Assembly: GCA_018821535.1 (NCBI GenBank)
Contig: JAHJLV010000036.1
Location: 52,288 to 116,287, forward strand
DNA: 64,000 nt
DNA from: Pseudomonadota bacterium
Lineage (GTDB): Bacteria; Desulfobacterota; Desulfobacteria; Desulfobacterales; Desulfobacteraceae
Reading direction: 5' to 3'
Numbering within the stretch: position 1 is the stretch's first letter; every line of letters starts with the position of its first letter. Under the pieces are notes generated by a model that had not been told where the DNA came from, ran no database searches, and was given only the letters and a program-made list of their open reading frames with translations. Of the stretch, positions 34,658 to 42,963 are shown one piece after another. The position numbers and the translations under genes were made by a program.

Positions 34658-36859
34658 ATGAACAGATTTGCGTTTGGTTTATCAAATTATACGCTTAAAA
34701 CCTTTTCCGGTTTTTCCAAGGCAAGCATTAAAATTTCAGGCAAAGAAAATATTCCTGAAGGGTCTGTAATATTCACTGCAAATCATTTCACCCGAATTGA
34801 AACCATATTCCTGCCATATCATATCCACAATATCACCCATAAAGAGATATGGTCTCTTGCAGCTGCAGAAATATTTGAGATATCCATTCTTCAGGGATTT
34901 TTAAATAATCTGGGAGCGGTTTCCACAAAAGATCCAAACCGGGACAAGCTGATATTAAAAACACTGCTTTCCGGAGATGTCCAGTGGATTATATTTCCTG
35001 AAGGCATGATGGTTAAAAATAAAAAATTGATGTCAAAAGACCAGTTTGCTGTAAGGGATGAAGAAGTGTTTAAACGACCCCGAACCGGGGCTGCCATAGT
35101 GGCACTGAGGACTGAATTTTACAGGGAACGTCTCAGGCGACTGCGGGATATGAAGGAGCCTGAATTTGAGCGGCTGATGGCCTCTCTTGAAATTAAAAAT
35201 ATTGATCAGGTCCTGGAAGGGCAGACCCATATTGTTCCTGTAAATATTACGTATTACCCGGCAAGTCCCAAAGAAAATATCTTAAGCAGAATTGCCCAGA
35301 TCGTGATGAAAGATCCTTCAAAGCGGGTGATGGATGAATTGATGACAGAAGGCAGCATGCTGTTCTCCAATGTCAATATCAATATCCGGTTTGGAAAACC
35401 GATTGAAATCAAATCCTATTTGAATGAGCCCTATATTGAAAGCATGCTGACGGTGAGGCGTAAAATCCGGTTTGATGATGATATCAGTTCAAAACAGATT
35501 TTCAGGCAGTTTTCAATACAGATCATGGAAAAATATATGGCTGCTGTATATGCCATGACCACCCTCAATTACGATCATGTGCTTGCATGTGTCTTAAAAC
35601 ATTTTCCATACCGGCCTGAAGGTATTGATATCTATGAATTTAAATGCAAGGTATATTATGCCATTGCATGGCTGACCTCCCAAAGGGAAATTTTTGTCTC
35701 AGATAATTTTTATAAAAATCAGTCTCACCTCTTAATTGATGACCGCTTGAAGCGGTTTGAAGATTTTTTTGCCATTGCCTGCAATACCGGTGTGATAAAA
35801 ATTGAAAATAACCGGATTTTCAAGGATCAGACCCGGTTTGTTACCCCATCCGATTTTCATACGATCCGGATTGAAAACCCGATCCTGGTGATGGCAAATG
35901 AGGTGGAGCCTTTAAGAGACGTTGAAAAATTTTTAAAGCAGACTGCACAAAAATCCCGTAATGAAATACTCAGTCTTGTAAAAGATACGATTATGGAAAA
36001 AATTGAAGTGGATTTTTCAAATGATTACAATGATTTTTATATTGAAGAAGAATCCAAAAAAAAACGGGTAGGCCGCCCCGTTTTTTTAAAACATGATAAT
36101 GCTGTGGCAGGTATTCTGCTCATTCACGGTTATATGGCAGCACCAAAAGAGATGGAATCCTTTGCCCGGTATCTGTATGCCCAGGGATATACTGTGTATG
36201 TTCCCCGGCTTAAAGGGCATGGCACAGCACCCGAAGATCTGGCCCGCACGACCTATAAACAATGGATTGAATCGGTTGAAGAAGGTTATATCATTCTTAA
36301 GCACACCTGTGAAAAAATCGTGATCGGCGGCTTTTCAACAGGAGCGGGCCTTGCACTTGAACTGGCCACAAAAGCTGCGGATGCTATCGCTGTTTTTGCC
36401 GTGGCTCCGCCCATGCGTCTGAAGGATCTGGGATCGTATTTTGTACCGGCAGTGGATGCCTGGAATTCAATGATTAAATTGATTCGTCTGGATTCCATTG
36501 CCAAGGAATACATTGCAAATTCACCGGAAAATCCCCATATCAATTATGTCAGAAACCCGATTGCAGGGATACTCCAGCTTGAAAAACTCATGGAAAGCCT
36601 TGAGCCTGAATTAAAAAATATTTCCCTGCCCACGCTGGTGGTGCAATCCCGAAAAGATCCGGTGGTCAATCCCAGAGGAACCTCAAAACTTTTCGAGAAT
36701 ATCGGATCTGAGTTTAAGGAATATTATATGTTTGATTATGACCGTCATGGCATTCTGCTTGGGGATGATGTGCAAAGAGTCTATCAGGCTATAGAAAATT
36801 TTATTCGCCGGTGGGTGAGTCAGTCGCTTTTAAAAAAACAGCCATTGACACAAAAATAA
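34658..36859 (+). CDS. Fused PlsC-like acyltransferase and alpha/beta hydrolase
   Basis: A 733-residue two-domain protein. Residues about 20-280 resemble 1-acylglycerol-3-phosphate acyltransferases: NHFTRIE at 42-48 and FPEGMM at 113-118. The catalytic HX4D is HX4E here (His43, Glu48). The middle (about 290-470) is helical and unassigned. Residues about 480-725 are an alpha/beta hydrolase with LIHGYMA oxyanion loop, nucleophile Ser560 in GGFSTGAG, Asp667 (SRKDP) and His697 (DRHG), a complete triad like carboxylesterases and monoacylglycerol lipases. A lipid-remodelling enzyme that both removes and adds acyl groups is the simplest reading, but that is inference. Start at ATG 34658 is backed by AAAGGA; the gene is monocistronic with its own promoter. 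No membrane helix is obvious. Confidence 0.82.
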   Translation: MNRFAFGLSNYTLKTFSGFSKASIKISGKENIPEGSVIFTANHFTRIETIFLPYHIHNITHKEIWSLAAAEIFEISILQGFLNNLGAVSTKDPNRDKLILKTLLSGDVQWIIFPEGMMVKNKKLMSKDQFAVRDEEVFKRPRTGAAIVALRTEFYRERLRRLRDMKEPEFERLMASLEIKNIDQVLEGQTHIVPVNITYYPASPKENILSRIAQIVMKDPSKRVMDELMTEGSMLFSNVNINIRFGKPIEIKSYLNEPYIESMLTVRRKIRFDDDISSKQIFRQFSIQIMEKYMAAVYAMTTLNYDHVLACVLKHFPYRPEGIDIYEFKCKVYYAIAWLTSQREIFVSDNFYKNQSHLLIDDRLKRFEDFFAIACNTGVIKIENNRIFKDQTRFVTPSDFHTIRIENPILVMANEVEPLRDVEKFLKQTAQKSRNEILSLVKDTIMEKIEVDFSNDYNDFYIEEESKKKRVGRPVFLKHDNAVAGILLIHGYMAAPKEMESFARYLYAQGYTVYVPRLKGHGTAPEDLARTTYKQWIESVEEGYIILKHTCEKIVIGGFSTGAGLALELATKAADAIAVFAVAPPMRLKDLGSYFVPAVDAWNSMIKLIRLDSIAKEYIANSPENPHINYVRNPIAGILQLEKLMESLEPELKNISLPTLVVQSRKDPVVNPRGTSKLFENIGSEFKEYYMFDYDRHGILLGDDVQRVYQAIENFIRRWVSQSLLKKQPLTQK

Positions 36860-36880
36860 TCATCATTGCGTCAATGGCTG
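36832..36880 (-). terminator. Intrinsic terminator of the EF-G/ATPase operon, inside a neighbouring gene
   Basis: Read on the minus strand, CAGCCATTGAC (36880-36870) pairs with GTCAATGGCTG (36849-36839) in an 11-bp stem and is followed by a run of seven T (complement of the A-run at 36832-36838). It terminates the operon ending at 36905. The left arm and T-run lie within the last codons of the plus-strand acyltransferase-hydrolase gene. Confidence 0.85.
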
Positions 36881-36904
36881 TTATGATCAGAAAAAAAAAG
36901 AAAT

Positions 36905-37603
36905 CTATTCTTCGTCAAGCACCATCATATTTGCCGGGTCAAGCTGGCATCTATGATTTGTTCTGTCTCCGTCCTTGAGAATCACTGCTTCAATCTTGTC
37001 TTGCACAGGCTGAAGCAGAACTGCTTTGTCAAACCGATCTTTGTGGTTTTCAAGCTGGATGGGGAAACCATCTTCGCACAGCTCTTCTTCTCTGTGATTT
37101 TTCATTGAAAACCAGAAGGATACGCCAAATTCTTTATTCAGAGTTTGAAGTTCATCCAGAATCTGTGTCACATCCTTATCAAAATTTAATCCGTCGATAA
37201 TGATGATCGTCGGAAGGATAAGATCTGCTTTTTTAAAGCTTTTCAGATAATCAAAAATTTTTGATGTGCCAAAGGTGGAATCATTGTAGCTGATCCCCAC
37301 TTTATTGGGTTTGATGTCTTCCCACAGTCTGACCGCTTTCTGGGGATCAACATAACCGATATGATCAATAAGATTGGCATAGCCTTCTTTGTATCTTAAA
37401 TTTATTTTATCCATGGAGTCATCAAGGCTGACATGGAGAATTTTTTCATCGCATAACAGCTGGGTCAGGGCAATCTGAACAAGAAAACTGGTTTTACCAA
37501 CACCGGCTCTTGAAAGAACTGCTCCGAATTTGCCATCCCGTATATTTTCAATCCCGATGGTTTTTGAAACCGGGCTTTTGAAAATGAGATCTTTTTTTAA
37601 CAT
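36905..37603 (-). CDS. Uncharacterised RecA-like P-loop ATPase
   Basis: A 232-residue protein with Walker A SRAGVGKTSF (about residues 30-39) and a hydrophobic Walker B IIIIDGLNF (about 133-141), and a VSLDDS segment after the second strand. The layout (strand, P-loop, helix, second strand with acidic end) is that of the RecA/KaiC/DnaB group, but the rest matches no family I can name. GAGAGGGAAT precedes ATG 37603. It lies 30 nt behind EF-G on the same strand and shares its terminator, so the two are made together. A link to translation or ribosome recycling is conceivable but unproved. Confidence 0.72.
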   Translation of the reverse strand: MLKKDLIFKSPVSKTIGIENIRDGKFGAVLSRAGVGKTSFLVQIALTQLLCDEKILHVSLDDSMDKINLRYKEGYANLIDHIGYVDPQKAVRLWEDIKPNKVGISYNDSTFGTSKIFDYLKSFKKADLILPTIIIIDGLNFDKDVTQILDELQTLNKEFGVSFWFSMKNHREEELCEDGFPIQLENHKDRFDKAVLLQPVQDKIEAVILKDGDRTNHRCQLDPANMMVLDEE

Positions 37604-37633
37604 ATTCCCTCTCTATTTATTATATAAGTCCTA

Positions 37634-39718
37634 TTATTTTTTAGATGATTTTTCTTCCAGTTTCTTTTTGGCAATTTCATCGGCAATGGATTGCGGTACC
37701 TGTTTGTAGCTTGAAAATTCCATGGTAAACTGGGCTTTGCCCTGGGTTGCAGACCGCAGTACTGTAGAAAAACCGAACATGTCAGAAAGCGGAACCTGGG
37801 ATTCGATAACCGACATCACGCCTTCTTCCTGGGACCCCTGGATAATTCCGCGTCTCTGGTTGATAAGGCCCATGCAGGCACCCTGGAATTCGTTGGGTGT
37901 TTCAATCACCACTTTCATAATGGGTTCTTTTATAACCGGTTTTGCTTTTTCATATGCTTCAAGGAAACCGCCTCTTGCAGCTGCCTTAAAAGCCATGTCA
38001 GAAGAGTCAACCGCATGATAAGCGCCGTCTTCAAGGGTGATCCGGATACCGGTAACAGGGAATTCCAGTTTGGGGCCTTTGGCCATGCAGCCTTTGAATC
38101 CCTGTTCACAGGCACCGATATAATTGGTGGGAATCCTTCCGCCCGTAACCTTGTTCACAAATTCAAAATCATCTTCAATGGGTTCCATGAATCCTGATAC
38201 ACGGCCGAACTGACCCGCACCGCCGGTTTGCTTTTTATGGGTATAATTGAAAAGCGCTTTTTTGGTGACGGTTTCCCTGTAGGCAACCCTTGGCTGGCCA
38301 GTGATTACTTCTGCTGCATATTCGCGCTTCATTCTTTCAATATACACTTCAAGGTGAAGTTCTCCCATACCCTGAATAATGGTATCACCGGTTTCATGAT
38401 CCACATATGTCTTGAATGTCGGATCTTCTTTGGTAAAGCGGTTAAGCGCCTTTGACATATTGATCTGGGCTTTATTATCTTTGGGTGTAATGGATAAGGA
38501 GATAACCGGTTCCATGATATGCATGGCCAACAGTGAATAATTGATGGACGGATCAACAAAGGTATCGCCTGATGCACAGTCAATACCGAACATGGCACCG
38601 ATGTGTCCTGCAGGAACAGCATCGACTTCTTCCATCTGGGAGGAATGCATCCGGATCAGACGGCCGACCTTGAATTTTCTGCCATCTCTTGAATTGATCA
38701 ATGTGTCGCCTTTATTGATGCATCCCTGGTAAACCCGGATATAGGTCAGCTGACCATACTGGCCGTCCTCAAGCTTAAAGGCCAGCGCAACGGTGGGCTT
38801 GTCAAAGGCGCTTTCAAGGATAACGGTTTCTTCATTGTTACTCATATCAATGGCTTCGTTTTCAATATCCAGCGGAGAGGGCAGGTAGTCGATGACCGCA
38901 TTGAGCAGGGGCTGGACCGCTTTGTTCTTGTAAGCGGAACCAAGAAAAACCGGGGTCATTTCCCGCGAAATCGTTCCGGTTCTGACAGCACCCATAATAA
39001 GTTCTTTTGTGATTTCTTTTTCTTCAAGAATGGCATCGGTCAAATCTTCTGAGAACAATGAAACCGCATCCACCATCTGTTCTCTGGCAGCAACCGCTTC
39101 GGCCATATATTGTTCCGGAATGTCCTTGGTGACCATTTTTTCGCCATTATCACCTTCAAAAAAATACGCTTTCATGGCCACCAGATCAATCACACCTTCA
39201 TGTTTGTCTTCAAGTCCTATGGGCAATTGCATCATGACTGAATTGTGACCCAGCTTGTCTCTGAGCTGTTTGGCCACTTTCAAAGGATTGGCTCCGGAAC
39301 GGTCGCATTTGTTGACAAAAGCAATACAGGGGACTTTATACCGTTTCATCTGCTGGTCAACTGTGATGGACTGAGACTGCACACCGGACACAGAACACAG
39401 GATAAGAACAACGCCGTCCAGAACCCGCAAAGAGCGCTCAACCTCAACGGTGAAGTCCACATGGCCCGGAGTGTCAATAATATTGATATTATGTTTTGCC
39501 CATTCACAGTAGGTTGCAGCCGAAGCAATAGTGATGCCTCTTTCTCTTTCAAGATCCATTGAATCCATGATCGCACCGATGCCGTCTTTTCCTCTGACTT
39601 CATTGATTTTATGAATTCTGTCCGTATAAAACAATATACGTTCGGTCAATGTGGTTTTACCTGAGTCGATATGGGCACTGATACCAATATTTCTAACTCG
39701 TTCTAAATCTCTGATCAT
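37634..39718 (-). CDS. fusA: Elongation factor G, EFG1/spd-like type
   Basis: A 694-residue translational GTPase with G1 AHIDSGKT (residues 14-21), G3 DTPGH and G4 NKCD, followed by domains II to V. The switch I region [19 protein letters not shown] resembles mitochondrial EFG1 and the spdEFG1 of spirochaetes, planctomycetes and delta-proteobacteria. Canonical bacterial EF-G has AHIDAGKTTTTE and a HDGAATMDWM region instead. spdEFG1 is thought to take over translocation, with a partner EF-G2 for recycling. It is not in a str operon (no rpsL, rpsG or tuf nearby). It has its own TTGACA/TAGTAT promoter and is followed by a RecA-like ATPase. Confidence 0.92.
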   Translation of the reverse strand: MIRDLERVRNIGISAHIDSGKTTLTERILFYTDRIHKINEVRGKDGIGAIMDSMDLERERGITIASAATYCEWAKHNINIIDTPGHVDFTVEVERSLRVLDGVVLILCSVSGVQSQSITVDQQMKRYKVPCIAFVNKCDRSGANPLKVAKQLRDKLGHNSVMMQLPIGLEDKHEGVIDLVAMKAYFFEGDNGEKMVTKDIPEQYMAEAVAAREQMVDAVSLFSEDLTDAILEEKEITKELIMGAVRTGTISREMTPVFLGSAYKNKAVQPLLNAVIDYLPSPLDIENEAIDMSNNEETVILESAFDKPTVALAFKLEDGQYGQLTYIRVYQGCINKGDTLINSRDGRKFKVGRLIRMHSSQMEEVDAVPAGHIGAMFGIDCASGDTFVDPSINYSLLAMHIMEPVISLSITPKDNKAQINMSKALNRFTKEDPTFKTYVDHETGDTIIQGMGELHLEVYIERMKREYAAEVITGQPRVAYRETVTKKALFNYTHKKQTGGAGQFGRVSGFMEPIEDDFEFVNKVTGGRIPTNYIGACEQGFKGCMAKGPKLEFPVTGIRITLEDGAYHAVDSSDMAFKAAARGGFLEAYEKAKPVIKEPIMKVVIETPNEFQGACMGLINQRRGIIQGSQEEGVMSVIESQVPLSDMFGFSTVLRSATQGKAQFTMEFSSYKQVPQSIADEIAKKKLEEKSSKK

Positions 39719-39871
39719 TTTTTAAATCATCCTTATCAATGTATATTCTGCCTTTGCACACCGTTTTTTATGCACCGGTCTGTCAAGGCGTTGCCATTTT
39801 TATGATTGCTAAATTATTACGATTTTGTTAATGTATTCTCGAAATTGTAATTAGCTTTATTAAAACAAAGA

Positions 39872-39900
39872 ATACTATCTTTAACCTGTTAATTTGTCAA
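39872..39900 (-). promoter_or_regulatory. Promoter for the EF-G/ATPase operon
   Basis: On the minus strand TTGACA (39900-39895), 17-base spacer, TAGTAT (39877-39872). It gives a leader of about 150 nt before the EF-G start at 39718. Confidence 0.6.
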
Positions 39901-39916
39901 CCCAAAACTCTATATT

Positions 39917-40594
39917 TTGCATCATTTACCCATCAAAATTTTCGACAGATTCAACCCTCATTTAATTGCAGGTGCAAATGTGCTTGGGGTTAGAGTATCC
40001 AGCGATCAGGCAAAAATGATGGAAGTCCATGCCCGACATCTGCTGCTATGGAACAGCAAAATCAATATTACCGCAATCACGGACCCTCTGGCAGTGGCTG
40101 AAAAACATTTTATGGATTGTCTTGCAGCTGTCATGCTTTTTTCATCCGGACAAAAAGTCATGGACATGGGGTCCGGCGGCGGTTTTCCCGGGATTGTGCT
40201 TAAAATCATGAATCCGTCATTGAACATACTGATGGTGGATGCTTCCCGCAAAAAAGTCTCTTTCTTAAAGGATGTGATTCGTCGATTGAATCTTGAGAAC
40301 ATAGAGGCAGTTCATGCCAGGGTGGAAGACCTGCATGCTGATCAAGACTATGTCAGCCGGTTTGATGCGGTCATTTCAAGGGCCTTCAGTGAGCTTTCCG
40401 ATTTTGTCAATTTAAGTATACCGTTTTTAAAGCCTGACGGCTGTCTGCATGCCATGAAAGGGAAAACATCAAAAAATGAGATCACCCGGGATATCCTGGA
40501 AAAGTTTCATATACACACACATCCCTATGAACTTCCCTTTGAAAAATCTGAACGCCACATCCTGAGTCTGACCCGTAATCTGACCCATAAATAG
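39917..40594 (+). CDS. rsmG: 16S rRNA (guanine527-N7)-methyltransferase
   Basis: A protein of up to 225 residues with the RsmG pattern: LLLWNSKINITAI near 40-52, HFMDCLAAV, and the SAM loop VMDMGSGGGFPGIVLKI near 77-93, then VDASRKKVSFLKDV and VISRAFSELSDF. It methylates G527 in the 530 loop of 16S rRNA; its loss gives low-level streptomycin resistance. The start is unclear: TTG 39917 is the furthest upstream, but there is no good ribosome-binding site, and GTG or ATG codons further in are possible. It is divergent from the EF-G gene. Confidence 0.88.
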   Translation: MHHLPIKIFDRFNPHLIAGANVLGVRVSSDQAKMMEVHARHLLLWNSKINITAITDPLAVAEKHFMDCLAAVMLFSSGQKVMDMGSGGGFPGIVLKIMNPSLNILMVDASRKKVSFLKDVIRRLNLENIEAVHARVEDLHADQDYVSRFDAVISRAFSELSDFVNLSIPFLKPDGCLHAMKGKTSKNEITRDILEKFHIHTHPYELPFEKSERHILSLTRNLTHK

Positions 40595-40660
40595 ATCGGG
40601 CAGATGAATGCCCATGCTGCAATCCTGCTTGATCTTTGTTCGGCTTCCTGAACTTGCATT

Positions 40661-40695
40661 TTATTGTAATTAAATCTATAGTTTGATTACAATAA
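40661..40695 (+). promoter_or_regulatory. Dyad operator of the toxin-antitoxin operon
   Basis: Two 14-base arms, TTATTGTAATTAAA (40661-40674) and TTTGATTACAATAA (40682-40695), are reverse complements with one mismatch and a 7-base spacer. It ends 21 nt before the antitoxin ATG (40717) and overlaps a TATAGT box (40678-40683). Autoregulation by the antitoxin is the usual use of such a site. Confidence 0.65.
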
Positions 40696-40716
40696 ATTTT
40701 TATCAGGATATTTATT

Positions 40717-40941
40717 ATGAATACAAAAGAATTGATAACACAAATAATTTCACTCCCTGTGGATGATAGGGTAATGATAGCTGATACAATTTTAAAAACT
40801 TTGAATCCTCCAAATTCTGAGATTGATAAGAAATGGATTGAAACAGCAAAACGACGGGCTTCTGAACTTTATTCGGGTAAAATTAAAGCTATTCCAGGAG
40901 ACGAGGTTTTTAATAAAGTATGGAATAAACTTTCTACATGA
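40717..40941 (+). CDS. Antitoxin, putative addiction module component family
   Basis: A 74-residue, helix-rich protein (starts MNTKELITQIISLPVDDR) of the small antitoxin family often found in front of RelE/ParE toxins (TIGR02574-type). The IISLP..DRVMIADTIL and WIETAKRRASEL segments are typical. It would bind the toxin with its C-terminal part and repress the operon through the dyad at 40661. AGGA lies before ATG 40717. Its stop overlaps the toxin start by 4 nt (ATGA). Confidence 0.82.
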   Translation: MNTKELITQIISLPVDDRVMIADTILKTLNPPNSEIDKKWIETAKRRASELYSGKIKAIPGDEVFNKVWNKLST

Positions 40942-41243
40942 TCTTTTCATTTCATCCTGAAGCAGAGGCAGAACTTAATCTGTCTGTTGATTATTACGAA
41001 AATTGTTCAAAAGGATTAGGCGCAGAATTTGCCGCTGAAATTTATTCAACAATACAAAGAATAATTGAAAATCCGCGAGCATGGATCGTTTTAGGACATG
41101 ACGTTAGAAGAAGTTTAACAAAAAGATTCCCTTATGGTGTTCTCTATACCATGGATTCCAATCAGATATTCATACTGGCCGTTATGAATCTCTATAGAGA
41201 TCCGGATTATTGGAAAAATAGATTTATTGAAAAAAAGTTTTAG
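40938..41243 (+). CDS. RelE/ParE-superfamily toxin
   Basis: A 101-residue protein with the family layout: FHPEAEAELNLSVDYYE (two N-terminal helices), GLGAEFAAEIYSTIQRIIENP, then RRSLTKRFPYGVLYTMDSNQIFILAVMNLYRDPDYWKNR, the conserved C-terminal strand-and-tail part. The ParE subgroup poisons DNA gyrase and RelE cuts mRNA on the ribosome; the P-x-W and lack of RelE-type basic triad at the end fit ParE better, but not decisively. It overlaps the antitoxin by 4 nt and is followed by a non-coding stretch. Confidence 0.83.
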   Translation: MIFSFHPEAEAELNLSVDYYENCSKGLGAEFAAEIYSTIQRIIENPRAWIVLGHDVRRSLTKRFPYGVLYTMDSNQIFILAVMNLYRDPDYWKNRFIEKKF

Positions 41244-41761
41244 ATACCAGCCATAGTTCCCTGCCGGTGAAGTTTTTTCGGATTTAGATCTCTGACTGAA
41301 TAGATGATAATTGAATTTCTTGAGAAGGCAGAAATAGATCGGACAAATATAGCCCCCCGCTGTATGCCTGTCGTAAAGTCTGACATTATGATAGGATAGG
41401 GGTTGACGTCCCGGCCGGATAATCTTTTGTCGCCAGGATGGGACTGTCGACACGTTCTAGGCCGGACTGCACTTGGGTCGGAAGAACTCGCTTCGCTCAG
41501 ACAGCTCCCGCCCCTTATCGTTTCGTCCGGCAGAACCTGTAACAACAATCCCATATGCTCCGCAAGATCATCTCAACCGGGACGGCTTATGACCTTGGCA
41601 AACCGTTCAAACAGATATTTTAGATATCCGTTACAAATAGTTTTTCTTGACACTTCAATGAGATTTAAAATATGAACAATTACAATTTTTTTAAAAAAAC
41701 AGACAATTACGTCATGACATATAATCTATGTTTGTACATCTACAAAAAAGGTGGAAATTCA
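41244..41761. other. Gene-poor, probably decayed accessory stretch
   Basis: About 520 nt between the toxin and the Mrr gene. From 41400 to 41620 the base composition is more GC-rich than its surroundings. A minus-strand open frame (41240-41554) and a plus-strand one (41403-41675) are present, but neither has a ribosome-binding site or recognisable product. I take it as a relic of an earlier insertion. No terminal repeats seen. Confidence 0.5.
41647..41676 (+). promoter_or_regulatory. Candidate promoter for mrr
   Basis: TTGACA (41647-41652), 18-base spacer, TATGAA (41671-41676). It would give a leader of about 80 nt. Confidence 0.4.
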
Positions 41762-42643
41762 ATGAAACGTAATAGCCAGATGCCGAAATATCATGAACTC
41801 ATGAATCCACTTCTTAAAGCTCTTCATGAATTAGGCGGCTCTGGTTCTATTGAAGAAATCGCACAAAAAGTTTCAGAATTATCAGGCCTACCAGAAGACG
41901 TATTGAATATTCCACATAACCCGGAAAAAAGCAGTCAAACTGAAATTGAATATCGTCTGGCCTGGGCACGCACCTATCTTAAAAAATATGGCTTATTGGA
42001 AAATTCAGATAGAGGTATATGGCTAATTGTTCCAGAAAAACGCGATGTAAAATCGATTGACCCTCAAGTTGTTGTAAAAACAGTACGAGACGAACACAAA
42101 AAACAGAAAGAAGCCATCGAAAAGGAAAAATTACCTGAAGAAGATGCAGAAACTGATATTGAAATTCCAGATGAAGCTGAGTCTTGGCGTAGTAACCTCC
42201 ATCATGTCCTCATACATGAAATATCCCCAGATGCGTTTGAAAGATTGTCCAAAAGAATTCTAAGGGAATCTGGTTTTGTACAGGTTGAAGTAACTGGTCG
42301 TTCTGGGGATGGTGGAATCGACGGTAAAGGCATAATGCGATTAAGTGGCTTGCTAAGTTTTCACGTAATTTTTCAGTGCAAGAAATATAAGGGCACTGTT
42401 ACTGCCTCAGACATTCGTGACTTCAGAGGCGCAATGATAGGGCGAGCTGATAAAGGCCTGTTTATCACAACAGGCACTTTTACTCGTGATGCTATTCGAG
42501 AGGCTACAAGAGATGGTGCACCACCAATCGATCTCGTAGATGGTGACCAACTCGCTGATAAGCTAAAGGAATTGGGCCTCGGAATAAGAAAAGAAATGGT
42601 TGAAAAAATTTCAGTTGATACGGACTGGTTCAAATCAATATAG
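41762..42643 (+). CDS. mrr: Mrr-type restriction endonuclease
   Basis: A 293-residue protein. Residues 1 to about 90 are a winged-helix Mrr N-terminal domain (MPKYHELMNPLLKALHELGG), then a charged Lys/Glu linker (about 105-140), then the Mrr catalytic fold: FERLSKRILRESGF, SGDGGIDGKG with Asp187, FQCKKY with Gln205 and Lys207 (the QxK version of the PD-(D/E)xK site), and DFRGAM. Mrr enzymes cut modified DNA (type IV restriction). The start at ATG 41762 has AGGTGG upstream. No methyltransferase partner is present, as expected for type IV. Confidence 0.87.
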   Translation: MKRNSQMPKYHELMNPLLKALHELGGSGSIEEIAQKVSELSGLPEDVLNIPHNPEKSSQTEIEYRLAWARTYLKKYGLLENSDRGIWLIVPEKRDVKSIDPQVVVKTVRDEHKKQKEAIEKEKLPEEDAETDIEIPDEAESWRSNLHHVLIHEISPDAFERLSKRILRESGFVQVEVTGRSGDGGIDGKGIMRLSGLLSFHVIFQCKKYKGTVTASDIRDFRGAMIGRADKGLFITTGTFTRDAIREATRDGAPPIDLVDGDQLADKLKELGLGIRKEMVEKISVDTDWFKSI

Positions 42644-42963
42644 GATGTATAAAAGCAAATTAACAATGAATGGTATTTTGATAGATTCATGTGTTTTGCT
42701 GGATCTTTTCAACCTTGCCAGAGTTTTTTATCGGTTCCCATGCTTCTGTTTCTCCATTTGATTTAATCACAAGGGATACAGCAAGATATAAAACATATTT
42801 CCCAAACGTTAATATTATCAGTCCATAACGATGGTTGTATTTTGTATTTTATATGGGTTGACCCTGTGAGTTTCCTTGTTATTCCTTGACATTTTTAAGC
42901 GTTCCCCATAAAAAGAAAGATTCAATATTTTGCATGTAAACTGATCCGGATATCGGAGGAAGT
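42644..42963. other. Intergenic region with a possible ileS promoter
   Basis: 320 nt with no gene. It is AT-rich and has no obvious repeat. A TTGACA (42886-42891) with TAAAAA 17 bases on (42909-42914) could be the ileS promoter, giving a 50-nt leader that ends with a GGAGGA ribosome-binding site. No other structure seen. Confidence 0.4.

Noticed and set aside
40598..40613. 5-bp hairpin (GGGCA/TGCCC) after rsmG
   Set aside because: Too short and no T-tract; not called as a terminator.
41240..41554. Minus-strand open frame of 104 codons in the accessory gap
   Set aside because: No ribosome-binding site or recognisable domain; kept as part of the decayed stretch instead of a gene.
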